Assembly: GCF_033473495.1 (NCBI RefSeq)
Contig: NC_088936.1
Coordinates: forward strand, 3,534,001-3,598,000
Direction: 5' to 3'
Length of the DNA stretch: 64,000 nt
Origin: Cercospora beticola
Lineage: Eukaryota > Ascomycota > Dothideomycetes > Mycosphaerellales > Mycosphaerellaceae
Shown here: piece after piece, positions 44,933 through 56,165 of the stretch
Layout: every line of letters starts with the position of its first letter
How positions within the stretch are numbered: position 1 is the stretch's first letter
Made by a program: the position numbers and the translations under genes
Notes under the pieces: model-generated
Told to the model about the DNA's origin: nothing
The model's database searches: none
Seen by the model: the letters and a program-made list of their open reading frames with translations, nothing else

Positions 44933-47608
44933 ATGCCGGCACACGTCGTGGAGGAGCAGCGAGCATGGCAGCCCGAGCGCTCAATGGCCGTTGCCGAAGC
45001 GCTGAAGGAGGCCATGGGCGACAACAATGCCGCCATGCATGACGCACCAGATCAGCCTCGCAGCATGGCGCTGCGGAGCCCACGAGACGTGCCGTCACCA
45101 GAACCACATCTGCCACTCCGGAAGTCGTCTGCTGCGAACCGAATGCAAGCTAGGAAAGGACCCATACCGCATCCCATCTTTCTCCCCTCACACAATCATC
45201 AACTACGAGGCTTTGGGCCGAGCCCAGTCCAGCCAATGCCACACGTCAATGACGTGCAAGCCAGCTCCGAACACGCTTTCGCCGGTCGAGAGCAGAGACG
45301 GCCGTACAAGCCTGCCGTAGCTGTGCTGGAGAGCCAGCAGCAGGTACTGCAGTATACCAACGACCATCCTCAGTTCCCACCTTATACCGCCCCCGGCATC
45401 CCACGACCGCCCTCGAGCCCCTTCGATTCTCCTACTCTTGGATCGCAAGATGCCTACTCGCGGAAGCCACCTCAAAACCTGCGGCATGCGACGAGCGTTG
45501 GCGATGGCCTGCGAAACATCCGCAACAGGATGTCGAACAGAGCTCGGCCTGGGCAGCCAAACGGTTCGCCCGGTGGATTGACACCGGACGCACACTCGAC
45601 TCGTGCGAGTCCTGCACTGCCGGTAGATGAGGTGCGGGATTCATTTCGTTCGGCACTCACGAGTCATTCCAGTTTCGGGCATGCGAGCAGCGTTCTGACG
45701 ACTCAGACAACCCATACTAGCTTGAGCTCCACGACCGACAACGATTTTGTCAAAATCAGAACCACCGACTACGACGAAGAAGGCGGCCTCACCGATCTGG
45801 ACATGTCTGTAGACGACGTGCTCGGCATGTACGAGGATGGCTTCGAGTCCGGCACAGGAAGCGTACGTCCTTCACCGCGACCAAGCATGCAAAGTGCACG
45901 AAGGCCCAGTCTAGAGGCAAGACCCGGCTCAATAAAATCGGCCCAGATACCGGCGAGGCGCAGCTTGGATACAATGTCTGTGAAGTCGCTTGATCGCCCG
46001 CAATCCCAGCCAAGACCTACGTCTTTGGCACCGAAGCGACCTTTCGCAGCACATCGTCGATCTCAGAGCGCCAGCATTCTGATCATGGGTGTCAATGCCA
46101 ACCGCGCATCAGTTCGTGGTGTTAGCCCGGCCGCTACACCACCTGTGCCTTCCGACGAGAAAAAGCCCACGGAGCGTACATCAGAGCAAATAATGTCTGG
46201 CCAAAACCTTGAATCTCGACCCACGACAGGCGCGTTCCAGGCGAGGCTTCGCGACAGATATGGCTTTAAGAAGACATCACACTACATCACACTGGAGCAG
46301 TATGAAGCCTGGGACAGAGACTACACTGCATATTTGGAACGGCGACGCAAAAAGTGGTATGCTATGATGCATCAATATGGCTATGAGACGTCTCCCGCGA
46401 TACGGTTTCCACAGAAGAGCGACAAGGTTAAGCGCTACGTCCGCAAGGGCATACCACCCGAGTTCCGAGGTGCAGCGTGGTGGTATTACGCACGAGGGCC
46501 GCGGGAATTGTCCAAAAATCCAATGATATATGTTGAATTAAGGCAGAGGGTGGAAGACGGAGAGCTGACCGACAACGACCGGGAGCACATCGAAAGAGAT
46601 CTGCACAGGACGTTTCCGGATAACGTGCGTTTCAAGCCCGATCCGACCACGATGCACGATGCACAGGCTGGAGCTGGTGGTGGCACCCCAGTCAAGGAGG
46701 GAAGTGCGCTCAGAAATGAAGTGTCGGCATCGGGACCGGCCGACACACCTGTACAAGGCTCTCCGAGAAGTGTAACCAGGAAGAAGCGCCACACTGACGA
46801 ACCAGAAACACCGATACTTCAGTCACTGCGCAGAGTACTGCAAGCCTTCGCTGTGCACAACCCCAAAGTTGGGTACTGCCAATCCCTCAACTTCATCGCC
46901 GGCCTTCTTTTACTCTTCCTTAGCAAAGATGACTCTGACCTCGAAGAAGCCGAGACGAAGGCTTTCATCCTGCTCAACATCGTTACCACGCAGCATCTTC
47001 CCGACACGCATGGTATTACTCTGGAAGGCGCCAACATTGACATAGGAGTACTGATGTCCTGTATCAGAGACTCACTTCCTGCCATCTGGGCCAAACTTGA
47101 CGATCAGAAAGAGATCAATGCCATTGGCGCTGCGGCTACCATGGCCGGCGGCATCGGTGGGCTGCGTCTTCCCACGGTCAGCTTGGCCACTACTGCGTGG
47201 TTCATGTCACTCTTCGTGGGTACCCTTCCCATCGAATCAGTTCTCAGAGTCTGGGACTGTCTGTTCCTCGATGGCTCCAAGACCTTGTTCCGAATAGCGT
47301 TGGCAATCTTCAAGGCTGGCGAGTCAGCAATCATGAAAGTCAGTGATCCCATGGAGATCTTCCAGGTTGTGCAGACGATCCCTAGGAGTATGTTGGATGC
47401 CAACTCCCTCCTCGATGTCTGCTTTCGGAGGCGTGGAGGTTTTGCAAGCATCAGTCAGGATGTGGTGAACCGCCGCAGGAGAGAACGTCAGAGGTTGGTG
47501 CAGGAGGGGATCATGAAGCAAGGGCTTGGCGCGAAGAGCGAAGATATGGTGAGGAGGATGCGAACGCGGTTAAAAACTCGCGGCGGCATGAGAGTGGGAA
47601 CCAACTGA
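44933..47608 (+). CDS. TBC-domain Rab GTPase-activating protein
   Basis: Intronless, 891 residues from the ATG at 44933. The first about 450 residues are disordered and Ser/Pro/Arg-rich with likely phosphorylation sites. The TBC domain starts at RKGIPPEFRGAAWWYYARG and carries both catalytic fingers: the arginine finger in IERDLHRTF (Arg559) and the glutamine finger in GYCQSLNFIAG (Gln650). A typical LxLVWDxLF-like segment appears as ESVLRVWDCLFLDGSKTLF. An insertion of about 55 residues, Gly/Ser/Pro-rich, lies between the two fingers. Such proteins switch off Rab GTPases in vesicle traffic by stimulating GTP hydrolysis. The target Rab is not predictable. The start could instead be the ATG at 44993 or another nearby. 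Confidence 0.88.
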   Translation: MPAHVVEEQRAWQPERSMAVAEALKEAMGDNNAAMHDAPDQPRSMALRSPRDVPSPEPHLPLRKSSAANRMQARKGPIPHPIFLPSHNHQLRGFGPSPVQPMPHVNDVQASSEHAFAGREQRRPYKPAVAVLESQQQVLQYTNDHPQFPPYTAPGIPRPPSSPFDSPTLGSQDAYSRKPPQNLRHATSVGDGLRNIRNRMSNRARPGQPNGSPGGLTPDAHSTRASPALPVDEVRDSFRSALTSHSSFGHASSVLTTQTTHTSLSSTTDNDFVKIRTTDYDEEGGLTDLDMSVDDVLGMYEDGFESGTGSVRPSPRPSMQSARRPSLEARPGSIKSAQIPARRSLDTMSVKSLDRPQSQPRPTSLAPKRPFAAHRRSQSASILIMGVNANRASVRGVSPAATPPVPSDEKKPTERTSEQIMSGQNLESRPTTGAFQARLRDRYGFKKTSHYITLEQYEAWDRDYTAYLERRRKKWYAMMHQYGYETSPAIRFPQKSDKVKRYVRKGIPPEFRGAAWWYYARGPRELSKNPMIYVELRQRVEDGELTDNDREHIERDLHRTFPDNVRFKPDPTTMHDAQAGAGGGTPVKEGSALRNEVSASGPADTPVQGSPRSVTRKKRHTDEPETPILQSLRRVLQAFAVHNPKVGYCQSLNFIAGLLLLFLSKDDSDLEEAETKAFILLNIVTTQHLPDTHGITLEGANIDIGVLMSCIRDSLPAIWAKLDDQKEINAIGAAATMAGGIGGLRLPTVSLATTAWFMSLFVGTLPIESVLRVWDCLFLDGSKTLFRIALAIFKAGESAIMKVSDPMEIFQVVQTIPRSMLDANSLLDVCFRRRGGFASISQDVVNRRRRERQRLVQEGIMKQGLGAKSEDMVRRMRTRLKTRGGMRVGTN

Positions 47609-48810
47609 GTTGGAATATTCTTTAAGCGAGGCGTTCGGGAGTCAGGAGACTTGTGGTTTTCGAGGGTCTGAAAGGAAAAGGATGGTGGTCATGGAGAACG
47701 TATATTGAACGGCCGTAATCATGTCAAAGGGAAGGCGGGAAGGCTGAACACAGGCAGAGACGGCAGGCGCTGCGCTGGACTCGCTTTGCCATGAATATGC
47801 TGACCGAGACATAGTGCAAAAATGTTGAACTTACAACCTGTTTCTTGTTTTTCTTCTGCTTGCTCATGCTAGCAGAAGCCGGATGGTGCGCGGAACGCCA
47901 GTCGAATGCTTCACAAGTGGTTGGCTAGCATGCTGCCCTCCAACAAGGATTGAAGCTTCGTGCACCCAGTCTGACATCCTACGGCATCGTACTTGCATGA
48001 GCCCCGGCTCCACCGTCTGCGATCAAGCAGAAATGACATGATGCCTCGAAAGAGGTAAAAGCGGGGATCACTATCACCAGCTTCTTGGGCCGCACGGCCG
48101 CGTTGAAGATATTCTGCGAGTGGCCGATTGGATATGGAGGGAAGGTTCAATTAAGGTCCGGCTTTGCTCCCCAGATGACAATCGCACCCTCTCGCGTGGC
48201 TTTGAAGAAACTTCTTCTGGAATTTCCTGAGCCTGGTAGGTACTGTACATATTGGACGCCAGGTGGCCAGACCGGTCTGTTCGAGGGGACACGTCTGGCG
48301 ACAAGAATGGAACTGTAGGGTCCGATACGGGAGCCCTCTGGTGTTGGAAGCTGACTGCTGACCAGTCTCATCCGGCGCGGTCACCAAGTTACTGCAGTGA
48401 CTGCATGCAAAGGCTTCCAATACGAGTGAACATTAGCGGTCACCTTTGTTCATGTGAGCACTGATCGTTGGTCGACTCGCGATGTGCCCCAATTGCTGGT
48501 GTGCAGAAGAGCAGGGCAGCTTCTCCTGTCTGGGATGCCTAGACCTTGACCGATCAGGGCCAGCAAACCTTCGACTTCACATGTTGGGTCATTTCTAGTG
48601 TCATCCATCCGACGGAGAAACAAGAATGGGTCGACACAAGTCACCTCACTCCACGCTGTCCTGCGCGGGACCCGCGATATGTGAATTTATACTTTTGCTA
48701 CTCGCCATAGCAGTGTCGTCAATTCTCGCGCCTGCCTGATGGGAACGCACGAAGTATAGGCAAAAACGCGCGATCGCCGCTATTGTGCTGGAAGCTACTG
48801 TTCGAAAGCA
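47609..48810. other. Intergenic, no gene seen
   Basis: About 1.2 kb between two plus-strand genes. Short frames at 48074-48420 on both strands overlap one another and have no recognisable features. Confidence 0.5.
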
Positions 48811-50479
48811 ATGCCAGGGAATATGTAAGTCGATCATAAGTCACATAATCGTCATTCACATACCCACAGCTCCAGAAGACATTACCTCATTCATAACTTC
48901 TCACACGTTTTCTCTCCCACAGCATCAATCTCTCCCTCGCCGACGTTGTCAAATGGCCCAAAGCAAACTACGTCAATCCTCACCGCCGCAAATGGATGCC
49001 CGGCTACGCCTCCTTCCTCTACGCCCTCGCCACCACCTCCGTCCTCATTCGCGCCCTCTCCCGTATCCAGAAAGCCCGCCACAATGGCACGCGCTCTACG
49101 ACCCTCCTTGGCCTCGATGATATGATTCTCGTTATCGGCTGGGGAACTCTCACTTGGTTCACAACCCTCAACATCCTCGGCGCAGAGAAATACCAAACGT
49201 CTCGCCACATGTGGGATGTCGAACCGTCGATATATTCGCCCATGGCGAAGATCACCTGGCTCGCTGAGTTCTCGTTTCTGGTCTGTGGAGCCTGCGTCAA
49301 GGTCTCCGTGCTATTGTTCTATCGGCGCTTGGGATCGGGCACGTATTCGAGAGTGTGGAGTTGGGCGTGTATTGGCGCGATCATTTTCACGCTGGCGTGG
49401 ACGTTGGCGTTTATTCTGGCGCTGATCTTCAATTGTTCTCCGACCGAGGCTTACTGGATGGGGTTCTCGATCAAGTATACCAAGAAGTTCTCGTGCGTGG
49501 ATACTACGGTGAACAATTTATTGGCGGGGATCATGGCGGTCATCTCGGATTTGTATGCGGTTGCATTGCCATGTTTCTTGATGAGGTGAGTTGTCGGTCG
49601 TGGTGGTCGCATGGAGTGGAGGATTAGTTGCGCGATTACTGATCATTTTTGGATGAATAGGAAAATACAATTGCCCAAAGCACAGAAAATCGGGTTGTAT
49701 GCTGTCTTTTCAGCTGGTCTGTTGGTCGTGGCAGCGGGATCTGTCCGGACATATTATCTTTATCGTAAGTCAAACCGGTCATGTCTAATAGCATCTTTCA
49801 GCTCACGTCCACCACAGAGGTCGGCCATTCATCCGATGTGAGCTCAATCATCTTCGACGTCTTCGTGTGGTCTCAGTTGGAACTCTGCATGGGATTTATG
49901 TGCGCCTCCGCACCCAGTCTCCGCATGTTTGGGAGGAGATACTTCCGTGGCCCGTACAATCGACTCAGAAAACATCTGGGCGCATGCGGCGGACGCAAGC
50001 CTCAACGCAAAGGCGAGAATTCTGGTGCCGTCGAACTATCGATACGAAAGATCGACTGCCCATACGAACAAGTTCGAACTGAATTCAGTCACGCGAAACG
50101 AAAAACTATGGTCGACACCAATTTCACCGACGTCACGACACTTGTGCAACAAGAAGAAGATGAGGATGATGGGACGGGACTTCAAAAACCGAAGAAAGTA
50201 AAGATACGAGACGAGAGTATGTGCCTACCTCCTCCAGTCTCCATGCAGCGAGATGAGGGCAAGAGGAAAAAACAGCAAAATCGACAAGAGTATTCAGAGC
50301 ACTCGACGCAGGGCTCGGGAAATACAGGTGTGTCAATGAACAGCACGATGACGACCGCGACGCATGAGAGTCAGGAGATCAATTTGCAGAACAATATCAT
50401 CGTGGATGGGAGCAACCGCAGCTGGTTGGAAGAAGGTTTCGAAGGGGATGGGTTGAGGATGTTGAAGTCTTATTTATGA
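48811..50479 (+). CDS. Seven-helix fungal rhodopsin-family integral membrane protein
   Basis: Exons 48811-48824, 48923-49585, 49661-49764 and 49818-50479; 480 residues in phase. The first exon supplies only MPGN plus two bases. Seven hydrophobic helices can be counted: YASFLYALATTSVLIRAL, MILVIGWGTLTWFTTLNIL, FSFLVCGACVKVSVLLFY, IGAIIFTLAWTLAFILALIF, LLAGIMAVISDLYAVALPC, YAVFSAGLLVVAAGSVRT and FDVFVWSQLELCMGFMCASAP. The order and the motifs LLFYRRL, FNCSPTEAYW and WSQLEL are those of the fungal rhodopsin-like (PTH11-related) family. There is no CFEM domain. The C-terminal about 190 residues are cytosolic, basic and then Gln/Ser-rich. Members are candidate surface receptors; the ligand is unknown. 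Confidence 0.82.
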
Positions 50480-52863
50480 AAATGGCTTTGGGCGGACGGG
50501 ACAATTGATTTTGAAGTGAGCGTTCTCCCCAATGGAGTTTTGGAATATGCCAGACTGGGTATATCTGCTTTGCTGATTGAGTCCGTAAGACACCTTTTGC
50601 GAGTTTGTAAAGATTTGCTCGGAACTGAACCTGACATGCGGTCGAATGGTTGCAACGCTGCTGGTGGCCTGATGCGGGTTGAATTGCCTCGCGATGGTCT
50701 CTACGATTTGCTCCAGGGCCATTCGCTTGGTGTCCGTGTCATTCACTTGGTACCTACACGCCCAAGACGGACTGCCGTCGGGCGCTTGAGTCAGTTACCA
50801 GCGACGAGTGACCTTCATTCGAGCCCTCATGATTAATGGACAACGCCAAAAAGATAAGGTGGAGTGACCCAAGTTTCTGGCAGATGCATTGCATGATCCG
50901 GCCATTAGTATTCCCGCGACGCGCCGAAGAGCTTACGGATGACTTTACAGTCGACAGATGACTAGGTTAGGCCCCTGTCGCAGGGCATAGGAAAGGAAAC
51001 AAGGTAGCACACGGAGGGACCAAATTGGTGAATCTGACCATCTATTTCCAGGACGTCAGCCTCGTACAGCTGCGAATTGGGGGGTTGAAATAACTTTGTA
51101 GAGAGAATACTGAAGCAGTTCCGTTAGGCTCCGATGTATCCGGATGCTCGTTCCTGTACGCAGCTACTCTGGATGCGGTGCATAAACTCCCAGATGGCGT
51201 GAGCAAAGGTTCACATGACGGACTGGATTACTGTATGTCCAAATGCCATTCGCCGCGCCCATCCTCCGCACGCGCCGGCGGGCACTTGGTATGCTGCATG
51301 TGTGCTATCAGACTGCTACACGCAACAAGGTTAATGGACTCTGCAGAGCCGAGCAGCTACCGAATATCCCGATCGAGTATTGGCGCGTACGCGCCCAGTA
51401 CCATCCGCATCTATGCCGGGCTTAGGTCAAGATCCAGCTGCATTAATAAGCCTGCCGTTCTCATCATGGTGCTTATTTCAACGTCGGCCTACGCTAGACC
51501 ACTGGCTTGGTCCCAAGCGTCTGGTAAGACTGAGTCATGTTCCTGACGTGTGGGTGGCAGGCATCTAGTACCGTGGCCGAGGTGGAGTGAAGGAAAATGA
51601 CAGCGATGAAGAGCCGCTGATTGCATTGATACTGGCTATAGGATCGCACGGATGACACAATTCGGCCAATGGGCGCTAGCATCGCGGAAGTCTGGGTTGC
51701 GCCGAGTGAAACAATCGGTATCTGAACGTCCACTACTGTCTCGAATGGAAGTGGAACTGCAGAGAATCAGTTATTATTCTCGACATTCTTTCCAATTCGT
51801 TTCAGGTTGATTAGGTGAAGCGTAGGTCAGAGTGTGAATACGTTCTCAACAGTAATCTTCAGACAGGGATAACTGTAATTGATATTGATCTTTCATCATT
51901 TGGAGGTGTGGATAGGATCTCGGAGTGTGGGTGTACCTTGACGTGTTGAGCTTGACTTACCATGGCAGATGCGAGGCCGAATATCAGGCCTGGTATGCAA
52001 TCCGGTTTCTGCGACTTTTTTCGTCAATATCATGTAAGTTCCGTGCACAAGATACGGTTGTCGAAGCAGACGCCGCATTCTCTACAAGAGGTGATCTGCA
52101 CACGAAAGTCAGCATCCAGTCCAAGTTACTCGGCAGACATGATTGTGTGAGGATGTATGAAAGGTTCAGACTGTTGAGCTTGAATATTTTTTGAACTTCA
52201 TCGACGAGCTCAGAAGTTATCGTTTGAAGAAAAGTCATCATGTGATGGATTCTTGGGGAGGAAGGGCTGGACTACACGTACCATAAAAGCCACTACAGTG
52301 AGTCAAGCCTATTAATTAGTTCTGCATCTGCGTGCGCAAGATGCTTTGGTGCTCAGCATCATGCTTCAATATTTTTCGTGAAGCGCGTCTTGGTCGGAAG
52401 CTGTTCACAGCTAGGTCAACAAGGCAAGCTCATGGCCAGGCTGCGATCTCAAATCGCTTCGTATGACTGGAGACGCCATGAGCGCATACCCACGCAGCTG
52501 TCCGGCATGTCGATGGCGATTTTGGATGCGATACGACGCGATGTTGCAGAGGGAGTCTGGAAAGAGAAAGAAATTTGGATTTGGAAGTCGTGGTTCGATT
52601 GGCCGCTGTGGCAAAAGCTGTGGGACATTCGGGCCAAGGACAAAGATCGTAGCGGCATGTGAACAGTGTGATGCTGTAAGCAGTAAATGAACACATATTG
52701 ATCTACATCACTTCTCCAACACAACACTCCGCTACTCTACAGTGCAATCGCAGACACTTGTCACGGTGTTTGCAATCAAAACTGTTCGACCCGCCCTTCG
52801 ATCTTTCCCACCAAGCCAGCACCCCTTTCCTCTGGAGCCTGAGCGCTCCACCCTCTATTCAAT
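50480..52863. other. Gene-poor region, 2.4 kb
   Basis: No supported gene. The best frame is 52378-52662 (plus, about 94 codons, GTG-initiated), whose peptide VWKEKEIWIWKSWFDWPLW is striking but has no known family. The section 51770-52370 is AT-richer than its surroundings. The last bases hold the ARL1 promoter. Confidence 0.45.
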
Positions 52864-53466
52864 ATGGGCGGAGCGCTGTCCATGTTCAGCAAGCTCATCT
52901 GGACTAAGAAAGAGATCCGCATCTTGATTCTCGGCCTGGACAATGCTGGCAAAACTACACTCCTATATCGACTCAAAATCGGCGAAGTAGTGACCACGAT
53001 ACCCACCATCGGTTTCAACGTCGAATCGGTGACGTACAAAAACCTCAACTTCAATGTCTGGGACTTGGGCGGGCAGACGAGCATAAGGCCGTACTGGAGG
53101 TGTTACTACAGCAACACAGCGGCGGTTGTTTTTGTGATCGACAGCTGTGACACAGAAAGATTAGGTACAGCGGGCGAGGAGTTGAGGGCCATGTTGGACG
53201 AGGAGGAGCTGAGGGATGCGAGTTTGTTAGTGTTTGCGAACAAGCAGGACAGCCCTGGGGCCAAAGGCGCTGGTGAGATCAGCGAAGTGCTACGACTTGG
53301 AGAGTTGAAAGATAGGAATTGGAGCATAATGGCTTGTTCTGCGGTGACAGGAGCGGGCGTGAACGAGGGTATGGATTGGTTGGTGGTAAGTGGTGAAGAT
53401 CTTCCTGTGAATAATTCGTTCCAGACACTGACGAGGTGACAGCAAACGGTCGGAGAAAACGCGTGA
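52864..53466 (+). CDS. ARL1: Arf-like small GTPase ARL1
   Basis: Exons 52864-53385 and 53443-53466, 181 residues, the normal ARL1 length. Gly2 (MGGALS) is the N-myristoylation site, followed by an amphipathic helix. The P-loop is GLDNAGKTT (24-32), switch 1 has IPTIGFNV (Thr48), switch 2 has [17 protein letters not shown] (67-71 core), with NKQD and CSAVTG for guanine recognition. The tiny last exon gives QTVGENA after DWLV; without it the frame would run into unrelated sequence, so splicing is well supported. ARL1 works at the trans-Golgi, recruiting GRIP-domain golgins for vesicle tethering. Sequence features favour ARL1 over ARF1 ([31 protein letters not shown]). Confidence 0.92.
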
Positions 53467-53971
53467 GGCACTAGAGACGAGAAGTAAAAGCTAGGGTAAT
53501 TTGGCAAGCTAGGACATCTGCATAGACTTGCATAGCATGGCGTTGTGGTGCACAGGAACTGGGCGGGCAAGCATTGTCGAATAGACGTGCGGACAAAGAC
53601 GGCAGCACTTTAGTCAGGTTTCATCGGTATCGAGCGACTTCTCAGCTCACAGTCGCCCCTTGAAAGCGGTGGACGTGTTCGACAAGCAGAGGAAACTTGT
53701 CAGAAGGCAGCATTGACTGCCTGCTACTGACCACGAAGAAGAAAGACACTGACATGGCATAGGACACGGGGTCGCTTACTTCAGATTCGGTTGCCATTAC
53801 GAGAGAAGCCATACGCCTGCCACCACGCGACGCCTACTTGCGATGTTCGGGTCCTAGAACTCGACACTCTTGAGAGCTCGCTCGTTCTCAGACTTCCAGT
53901 AAGACCAGTCCTATAAAACCTGAAGCCGGTTCCGCTTCAGCCAATTTCCCAATATTCCACGCGCGTGGGCG
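53467..53971. other. Intergenic, no gene seen
   Basis: About 500 bases after ARL1. It could contain lost or unrecognised 5' exons of the following ATP-grasp gene, but I find no open frame that continues it. Confidence 0.4.
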
Positions 53972-55293
53972 ATGTCAAATCCATGGAGCTCCGTGATTCC
54001 CGGCAGTCGCAGTATGGGACTGCTTATCTTCGAGCTTGTATCTACGTTCGTTGGGCCCTTTGCGGTCTTGCTAGTAGTGGATCGATGCGCGAGTTGTCAT
54101 CACAAAGGTGCACTCCACATAGTGCCAAGCAGAACGTTTAGTGAGGAATAAGCAGCGTGAAGCTCGAATACCTCCTCCGGCACATACGCTTCTCCACGGG
54201 AATTCAAATGCAGCCGCACGACCGGAGGCCCTCACTTCGTCACAGCCACATACTGTTACTCCAGGTCTTGCGTAACCATCACGCAATCCACTTCGCCTTC
54301 GCCCTCGACTTCGCCCAATCCATGCCATACATCCACTCTCCCGACAAAATCTACAAACTCAACAGCAAACGCTGGCTAGCCGAATGTCCCCTCCGCAGCG
54401 CCAACGACACCATCATCGACTGCGCCATTCCGCCTCAGAAACTCTTCTCCAGCAGCCAAACTGAACGCTCCGCCGCCATCGACGCCGAAATCTCTCGCGT
54501 AAAGAAAATCTTAAATGACCGTCCTCCGTATGTCTTGAAACTGACGCAGAGTCTCTCATCAGTCGGAACATTGATCGTGAGAGATGCAAAAGAGAGGGAG
54601 GAGGTGATTAGGAAAGCAGAAGAGTATCTGAGAGAATATTTACCGAGGATCACGAAGGAGAATGAGTATTTGAATACTACGTCGTTGATCTTATCGGATT
54701 TCATTCCTGGAGATACGATGGCGTTGAACTTCTTCGTGAAAGCCAGTGGGGAGGTTGTCTTTTTGGGAGCTTGTCATCAGCTCTCGACGGGGGAGAGCGG
54801 AAGACAGGCGACGGCGATTACATTTAAAGAGCAAGAGAAATTGGAGAAGAAGTATAGGGATGTGTTGAAGCAGATTGGAGAGGTCTTGCATGAGGAGGAA
54901 TATAGAGGACCGTGTGGTTGCGATGTGATGGAGGATCCAGAGACGGGACGATTGTTTGTTATCGATTTGAATGTGAGGTCGGCGTTGAGTTTAGTGTTGT
55001 ATACGCTGAAGGAACATCTGAACAAAGATATGGGTCTGGAGATGGCATTGGTTTATGAGTGTGTCATGTTGAAGATCCCGAGGGAGGAGCTGGAGAAGAG
55101 GTTCGAAAAGGAATTTCAGAATGGGAGGTTGATTTTGATGGGTAGTACGAGGCTTGGGAGTAAGGAACAGTGGGCGTATGGGATGATTCTGGCTGGAAAT
55201 GACCAGGATGAGATCGATCGGTTGAGTGACAGGATCCTGAAGTTCGAGATTGAAGGAGGACAGGACGGTGATGTGGCAGATGCTGCTGGTTGA
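53972..55293 (+). pseudogene. ATP-grasp domain protein gene with a disrupted 5' part
   Basis: The frame 54157-55293 encodes the C-terminal ATP-grasp region: IYKLNSKRWLAECPLRSANDT, YVLKLTQSLSSVGT (nucleotide loop), SLILSDFIPGDTMALNFFV, GPCGCDVMEDPETGRLFVIDLNVR (metal-binding acids and Asn). This pattern recalls the fungal 'solid-state culture-specific ATP-grasp' family. No ATG gives a natural start: the frame opens from a GTG at 54157, with internal ATGs at 54208 and 54325. Directly upstream, in another frame, 53972-54151 reads NPWSSVIPGSRSMGLLIFEL and later VDRCASCHHKGALHIVPS, which looks like the preceding part of the same protein. The two pieces are out of frame, and I see no intron between them. 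Either a frameshift has broken the gene or an exon boundary escaped me. Substrate unknown. Confidence 0.5.
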
Positions 55294-56165
55294 TTTCGGT
55301 GTTGTAATTAGTAGAATTTTCATACCCTGTGTTTCTCCTTGCGAACATGTTCGGTGAAGTCTGAGGTTGCAGGGATCTCGAAGTTGAGCACGTGGGCCTT
55401 GTCTTCAAACATTCACCGAGCTATTCTCCTACAACGATGATCACATCTCCAAGCATGCGCCACTGACTCGAGCTGCATGGCATCGCCACAAGGCTTATTT
55501 CTTTGGTGCACACTGCGCCATCCGAGCCTCGTACGTGACAGCGCATGCCTGCATCAAGGAAGCGGGAAACATGATCAACACTGGCGAAGGATGGCTGTGC
55601 TGATGAAACTGACGCGAAGTTCGTGGCGGACACCAATTTTTGCTCGAAGATGTGAGGCCGCATCCTGATTCTCTTGTCCGGTCAGATGTTCACGCGGGTT
55701 GTATCGAAATGAGCTTCCCACGCGAGTGCCAGTACCAGGACGATGAAACGCGAATTGCGGCAAGCGATATCATGGCAATACACTCACACGCTCACCACAA
55801 GACTTTCCTTGCTTTGAACAGACCGCAAAAGCTGCGTCGATCATCAAGAAATCCTGTTCGGCAACGCGCCACGAAATGGCTTGCCCAGACGGCTGGTAGC
55901 GCTTGGGAACGCCGCTCATCCTCAAATGCCACGCGACCGCCAATTGAACGCGCAGAGTGACTTCCTCTCTGGCCAAGAACTGGACTGCCTCTTGCCGATT
56001 GCCGCTGTCGTCTCAGCTGCGTTCAGACGTCTGTCGCGACTGCCACCATCGATAAAGTAACGCATCCCTCGCACATGCCAGCCTACTGACTTACATCTTC
56101 TGCTATGCGCGTCATCTCCTCGTGCTATCCCCAGGCCATATCCAAACAACACCAAATGCTATCGG
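55294..56165. other. Intergenic, no gene seen
   Basis: About 870 bases. Short frames of up to 106 codons on the plus strand (55640-55960) lack recognisable features. Confidence 0.45.

Noticed and set aside
52378..52662. 94-codon frame with a Trp/Lys-rich segment
   Set aside because: GTG start, no homologue recognised, and competing frames overlap it. Not enough support to call a gene.
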